7,947 bases of DNA from Oscillospiraceae bacterium (GTDB taxonomy: Bacteria > Bacillota > Clostridia > Oscillospirales > Oscillospiraceae): positions 1-7,947 of the forward strand of contig CACXHI010000208.1 in assembly GCA_902767395.1 (NCBI GenBank). The letters run 5' to 3'. A model generated the notes under the pieces. It did no database searches. It had not been told where the DNA came from and saw only the letters and a program-made list of their open reading frames with translations. The translations under genes were made by a program, and so were the position numbers. This document shows positions 4,821-7,947 of the stretch, in pieces (position 1 is the stretch's first letter; every line of letters begins with the position of its first letter).

Positions 4821-5699
4821 ATGGCAGAAAAGATTGTCCGCAACGCGGAGAAAAAAGACGCTGCGCCGAAGGCTTCGGAAGCCGGCAAGCAGACTGCCGA
4901 GTCCGTGAAGAAGGCCGCAGCCGCCAAGAAGCCTGCGCAAACCATCGTCATGCCCAACAAGCCCACCGGCGGCAGCACCGTCGGCCTGCGCATCGGCGCT
5001 TGCGTGCTCTGGCTGCTTGCCATCGTCTGCGAGGTCTTCGGCATCATGGCCCTGATGGGCTATTTCTACCCGCCCTTCGGCCTGAGTCAGCTCGCTTTCC
5101 TGATTATCATGATCGTTCTGGATCTGGCGCTGGCAATCCTCGCCGCCCAGCTCTGGAAGAAGGCCAACCGCATCAAGCCCATGAGCGAGAAGCGCGGCAA
5201 GCTCCTGTTCTATCTCTGGAACGAGCTGGGCGTCATCATGGCCTGCATCTGCTTCATTCCGCTGATTGTGCTTCTCCTGAAAAACGACAAGCTGGATAAG
5301 AAGTCCAAGACCATTGCCGCCATCGTGGCCATTGTGGCCCTGCTGATTACCGGCGCGGCCTCTGCCGACTACCATCCCATTACCGCCGAGCAGAAGGAAG
5401 AAGCCGAGCAGCAGATCACTACCGACGTCTACTGGACGCAGTTTGGACACAAGTACCACCTGAACGCGGACGAAGAGAACGGCTGCCCCTACATCCGTAC
5501 CTCCGGCACCGTCTACAAGGGCAGTGTCACCGAGGCCATTGAGTCCGGCAGAACCACGATCTGCTCCTACTGCGCGGCGCACTATGCCGAGGAGATGGGC
5601 CTCCAGCTCCAGAGCCTGAACGTCGAGGACGGCGACGAGACCGAGCAGGAGCGTCCGGTTGATACGACATCCGCTGCGGTGGACACCACGGGGGAATAA
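4821..5699 (+). CDS. Uncharacterised four-helix membrane protein with Ada-like Cys/His C-terminal domain
   Basis: The 292-residue product begins with a Lys/Ala-rich, probably disordered tail (1-45). Hydrophobic helices follow at about 55-80, 88-110, 132-154 and 163-182. The linkers 112-127 and 154-163 are both Lys-rich, so the topology and the side on which the C-terminus lies are unclear. The C-terminal domain (202-254) begins VYWTQFGHKYHL and contains a conserved-looking His212, Cys222, Cys248 and Cys251 (ICSYC). This resembles the small Ada-like metal-binding module (VYVT-x-x-G-x-KYH...C...PC-x-x-C) seen at the ends of many Gram-positive secreted or membrane proteins. Metal binding is inferred. 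An Asp/Glu/Thr-rich tail ends the protein. GGAGGA at 4809-4814, six bases before the ATG, confirms the start. The stop is two bases before the DUF937 start, so the two are almost certainly co-expressed. Function unknown. Confidence 0.85.
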   Translation: MAEKIVRNAEKKDAAPKASEAGKQTAESVKKAAAAKKPAQTIVMPNKPTGGSTVGLRIGACVLWLLAIVCEVFGIMALMGYFYPPFGLSQLAFLIIMIVLDLALAILAAQLWKKANRIKPMSEKRGKLLFYLWNELGVIMACICFIPLIVLLLKNDKLDKKSKTIAAIVAIVALLITGAASADYHPITAEQKEEAEQQITTDVYWTQFGHKYHLNADEENGCPYIRTSGTVYKGSVTEAIESGRTTICSYCAAHYAEEMGLQLQSLNVEDGDETEQERPVDTTSAAVDTTGE

Positions 5700-5701
5700 G
5701 A

Positions 5702-6463
5702 ATGGCATTGGATTTGAATTCCATCGGCACGCTGCTCTCCGGCTCCGGCCTGTCCGCGCTGAGCAGACGTACCAAGGTCAACCGGGAGGACGTGGCCAAG
5801 GTGCTTTCCGCCGGAATTCCGGCCCTTGTGGGCGGGATGCGCCGCAACGCCGGCGCAGAGGCGGGAGCCGAGTCCCTGAGCCGCGCTCTGTCCGATCACA
5901 GCACCGCCGATACCTCCAAGCCGGGGGAGTTTCTGAAAAACGCGGATCTTGAGGACGGCAAGAAAATTCTCGGCCATGTGCTGGGCGAGGATCAGAACGA
6001 GTTGGTCGCGGAAATCTCCAAGGCGACCGGCGTCACCAAGGCCAAGACCACGACCATTTTGGCCCTTGTGGCCCCCCTGCTCCTGTCCCTGCTTGGCAGC
6101 TCCAACCAGAGCAGCGCCGGCGGCGGACTGCTCGGGATGCTGGGCGGCCTGCTCGGCCTCGGCGGGAACAGTCAGCCGGCCCAGACCCAGCCAAGCTCCG
6201 GCGGACTTTTGAGCGGTCTTCTGGGCGGCGGTCAGCCGTCCCAGCCCCAGCAGAGCACCAACCTGCTTGGCTCCCTCTTCGGCGGCAGCTCCAACAGCAA
6301 TGCGTCTCTGGCCTCCGGCCTGTTTTCCTCCCTTCTGGGCGGCGGCTCGGATTCGTCCAGTCAAAACGCGCAGAACTCCATTCAGATCGTGGACAATCCC
6401 CAGCAGCAGGAGGAATCCGCCTCCGGCGGTCTGCTGGACAGCTTCCTGAATCTGTTCCACTGA
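5702..6463 (+). CDS. DUF937 (YidB-like) domain protein with repetitive Gly/Leu tail
   Basis: The 253-residue product has a DUF937-like domain at about 1-130. Recognisable parts are the opening MALDLNSIGTLL, VNREDVAKVLSAGIPALVGGM (26-46), ADLEDGKKILGHVLGED (81-97) and the helix TTTILALVAPLLLSLLG (116-132). From 138 the chain is low complexity. Five variants of a GGLL-x-x-LLGG unit occur (near 140-155, 167-178, 187-195, 204-215 and 241-253), joined by Gln/Pro/Ser/Asn spacers. DUF937 proteins such as E. coli YidB have no established biochemical function. The hydrophobic units could be amphipathic helices that bind membrane or self-associate; this is inference. There is no signal peptide. The start follows the previous stop by two bases and has only a GGGGGA site (5690-5695), so translation is probably coupled to the membrane-protein gene. 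A strong terminator follows after eight bases. Confidence 0.85.
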   Translation: MALDLNSIGTLLSGSGLSALSRRTKVNREDVAKVLSAGIPALVGGMRRNAGAEAGAESLSRALSDHSTADTSKPGEFLKNADLEDGKKILGHVLGEDQNELVAEISKATGVTKAKTTTILALVAPLLLSLLGSSNQSSAGGGLLGMLGGLLGLGGNSQPAQTQPSSGGLLSGLLGGGQPSQPQQSTNLLGSLFGGSSNSNASLASGLFSSLLGGGSDSSSQNAQNSIQIVDNPQQQEESASGGLLDSFLNLFH

Positions 6464-6471
6464 GGAAACCG

Positions 6472-6506
6472 CAAGACCCTTTCGTCGAACCGGCGAAAGG
6501 GTCTTG
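6472..6506. terminator. Rho-independent, probably bidirectional terminator
   Basis: The arms 6472-6484 and 6494-6506 (CAAGACCCTTTCG and its exact complement) form a 13-bp perfect stem. Three more inner pairs around 6485-6493 (one of them T:G) leave a three-base loop. TGTTATT follows on the plus strand (6507-6513). It lies eight bases after the DUF937 stop and two bases from the stop of the convergent ABC-F gene, so it probably serves both. The U-tract is modest on the plus side and poor on the minus side. Confidence 0.78.
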
Positions 6507-6508
6507 TG

Positions 6509-7947
6509 TTATTCAAGCTGCCCGGCGGCCAGCTCCCATTTTTCCATGAGCTCTGCAAGCGTTGCCTCCGCAGCTTCCTTTTCCCCGGTCAGCCGCATCA
6601 GCTCCTTATAGTCCGCAGCTGCGGCCAAAAGCTGTTCGTCCAACGCGGCGACAGTTTGCTCCTGCTTTTCAATCTCCCGCTCCAAGCGGCGCACTTCCTT
6701 TTCCAGCGCCTTGCTGTCCGTCTTTTGAGCGGGCTTTTCTTTTTTCACGGGCTTTTCGGTTTGCGGAATCGGGCGAATGGCGGCGTTTTCCTTCAAGCTA
6801 CGGTATTTCGCGTAGCCGCAGGGATAGTCCTTGATGACCCCGTCCTCCAACTCCCAGATTCGGGTGGCAAACTTGTCCACGAAGTAGCGGTCGTGGGAGA
6901 CAAAGAGCAGGGTCCCCTCGTATTCCTCAATCGCGCACTCCACCCATTCGCGGGAGGCGATGTCGAGATGGTTCGTCGGCTCGTCGAGTATGAGCAGGTT
7001 GATCTTCTCGTCCATCAGCATACACAGCCGCAGCCGCGACTGCTCGCCGCCGGACAGGGTTCCCACGGTTTTGAACACGTCCTCTCCGGAAAAGAGGAAG
7101 GAGCCGAGTCGATCCCGGGCCTGCTGCGGCGTGCAGTTCTTGTCATAGAGCATCGTGTCGTAGAGCGTCCGCTCCGGGTGGGCAAAGTGCATAATCTGGG
7201 GCAGATAGCCGGGCTTCACCGTCGGGCCGAAGCGAATGCGGCCCGCGTCCACCGGCTCCTCACCCAAAAGGCAGCGGATGAAGGTGGTCTTTCCCGCGCC
7301 GTTGTCGCCCAGCAGGGCGATCCGCTCGCCGCCCTCTACCTGTAACTCCTCGATGGAGAACAGGTGCTTTTTGCCAAAGGACTTTTCCATCCCCTTCACG
7401 GAGAAAACGGAGTCTCCGAAGAATTCCTTCTCCCCAAAGCGGGCCTTCATCGTCTTCTCGGTCTTGGGCCGTTCGGTTTTGCGGATGCGGTCGATCCGGT
7501 GCTGCATCGCCATGGCGCGGCGGTAGAGGACGCGGTTGTTGATGCCCCAGCCCTTCATGCGCTCCACAGTGAAGCTGAGCTGGTTGATCTTGGCCTGCTC
7601 CTGCTCATAGTGCTTGAGCTGGAGGTTGAACCGCGCCTGCTTTTCCTCCAGATAGAAGGAGTAGTTGCCGCTGTAGTGCTCGGCCTTGCCGTCTTGAATC
7701 TCAATAATCCGATCCACCACATTGTCCAGGAAGTAGCGGTCGTGGGAGATGGTCAGGGTCGTGCCCTTGAACTGCTTGACGTAGCTCTCCAGCCACTCCA
7801 CGCTGCGCAGATCCAGATGGTTGGTCGGCTCGTCCAGCAGCAGAATGTCGGTCTTTTCCAGCAGCAGGCGGGCAAGGTTTACGCGGGTCTTCTCTCCGCC
7901 GGAGAGGGAAGAGAAGAGCTGCTCCCGCATCAGCGCGGGAATGCCGA
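6509..7947 (-). CDS. ABC-F family ATPase (5' end beyond window)
   Basis: The frame stays open to the right edge; the first visible Met at 7930 is internal, being preceded by in-frame GIPAL. Counting from that Met, the end of the first ATPase domain shows signature LSGGEKTR (9-16), Walker B ILLLDEPTNHLD (29-40) and switch His63. An inter-domain linker follows (about 90-160; in this family it contacts P-site tRNA). The second ATPase domain has Walker A GDNGAGKTT (208-216), signature LSGGEQSR (292-299), Walker B LLILDEP (312-318) and His346. There are no membrane helices. After a Lys/Pro-rich spacer the C-terminus (407-470) is a charged heptad-like coiled coil, as in Uup/YdiF-type members. ABC-F proteins act on the ribosome as translation factors; some protect against antibiotics. 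Nothing here identifies a resistance subtype, so housekeeping translation support is my default reading. The gene stops next to the shared terminator. Confidence 0.95.
   Translation of the reverse strand, partial: GIPALMREQLFSSLSGGEKTRVNLARLLLEKTDILLLDEPTNHLDLRSVEWLESYVKQFKGTTLTISHDRYFLDNVVDRIIEIQDGKAEHYSGNYSFYLEEKQARFNLQLKHYEQEQAKINQLSFTVERMKGWGINNRVLYRRAMAMQHRIDRIRKTERPKTEKTMKARFGEKEFFGDSVFSVKGMEKSFGKKHLFSIEELQVEGGERIALLGDNGAGKTTFIRCLLGEEPVDAGRIRFGPTVKPGYLPQIMHFAHPERTLYDTMLYDKNCTPQQARDRLGSFLFSGEDVFKTVGTLSGGEQSRLRLCMLMDEKINLLILDEPTNHLDIASREWVECAIEEYEGTLLFVSHDRYFVDKFATRIWELEDGVIKDYPCGYAKYRSLKENAAIRPIPQTEKPVKKEKPAQKTDSKALEKEVRRLEREIEKQEQTVAALDEQLLAAAADYKELMRLTGEKEAAEATLAELMEKWELAAGQLE

Noticed and set aside
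4794..5708. A 304-codon open frame on the minus strand opposite the four-helix membrane protein
   Set aside because: It is the antisense of a well-supported gene with a good ribosome binding site, promoter and domain content. GC-rich codons make long antisense frames common, and its product has no recognisable motif.
5582..6460. A 292-codon open frame on the minus strand opposite the DUF937 gene
   Set aside because: Its Gly/Ala/Gln-rich product is the mirror of the repetitive sense gene, and it covers the plus-strand gene that has the domain match and coupled start.
6506..7345. A 279-codon plus-strand frame opposite the ABC-F gene
   Set aside because: The minus strand holds intact ABC ATPase motifs over the same bases, and the plus frame begins inside the terminator region without a ribosome binding site.
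6509..7947. Antibiotic-resistance ABC-F subtype
   Set aside because: The visible linker and C-terminal coiled coil look like housekeeping Uup/YdiF-type proteins. Nothing in the sequence points to a resistance lineage, and the N-terminus is missing.

Overview
The window reads as ordinary chromosomal DNA of a GC-rich Gram-positive anaerobe of the Clostridia. An Oscillospiraceae/Ruminococcaceae-like host is my best guess. The reasons are strong AGGAGG-type ribosome binding sites before most genes, a ThiI of the short type without a rhodanese domain, a stand-alone PncC, a VanZ-like protein, a DUF937 protein and an ABC-F ATPase. This assignment is inferred from gene content and composition, not from a marker gene.

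Layout. From 1 to 3748 on the plus strand there is a tight run of four genes: the 3' part of a YifB/ComM-type AAA+ ATPase (cut by the window edge), thiI, a GNAT acetyltransferase of the COG3981 type, and pncC. Gaps are 1 to 25 bases, so co-transcription is likely. The run ends at a 17-bp hairpin (3749-3787). From 3814 to 4330 lies a visibly AT-richer islet. It holds a small minus-strand membrane protein with a zinc-binding CxxC pair at each end, its unusually long 5' leader (about 160 nt), and back-to-back promoters. A VanZ-like gene follows on the plus strand (4331-4780). Its last codons carry a near-consensus sigma-A promoter for a two-gene unit: a four-helix membrane protein with an Ada-like Cys/His C-terminal domain (4821-5699), then a DUF937 protein with a repetitive Gly/Leu-rich tail (5702-6463). 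A bidirectional-looking terminator (6472-6506) separates this unit from a convergent ABC-F ATPase gene, which runs off the right edge.

How the genes fit together. The left run combines genome and RNA maintenance (YifB, ThiI) with NAD-cycle salvage (PncC) and an acetyltransferase of unknown substrate. I see no single pathway. I found no mobile-element gene, CRISPR array, toxin-antitoxin pair, defence cluster, tRNA or rRNA.

The most intriguing part is the 4102-4300 region. A TTGAAA-N17-TATAAT promoter on the minus strand would start a transcript almost exactly at the outer end of a long imperfect inverted repeat (4130-4147 with 4248-4265). Inside this closing helix are three copies of one 7-base pairing element that can form two mutually exclusive hairpins. 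There is also a 26-codon ORF in frame with the downstream zinc-ribbon gene and separated from it by one amber codon. This looks like a cis-regulatory leader RNA of a class I cannot name, although an old MITE-like insertion is a serious alternative.
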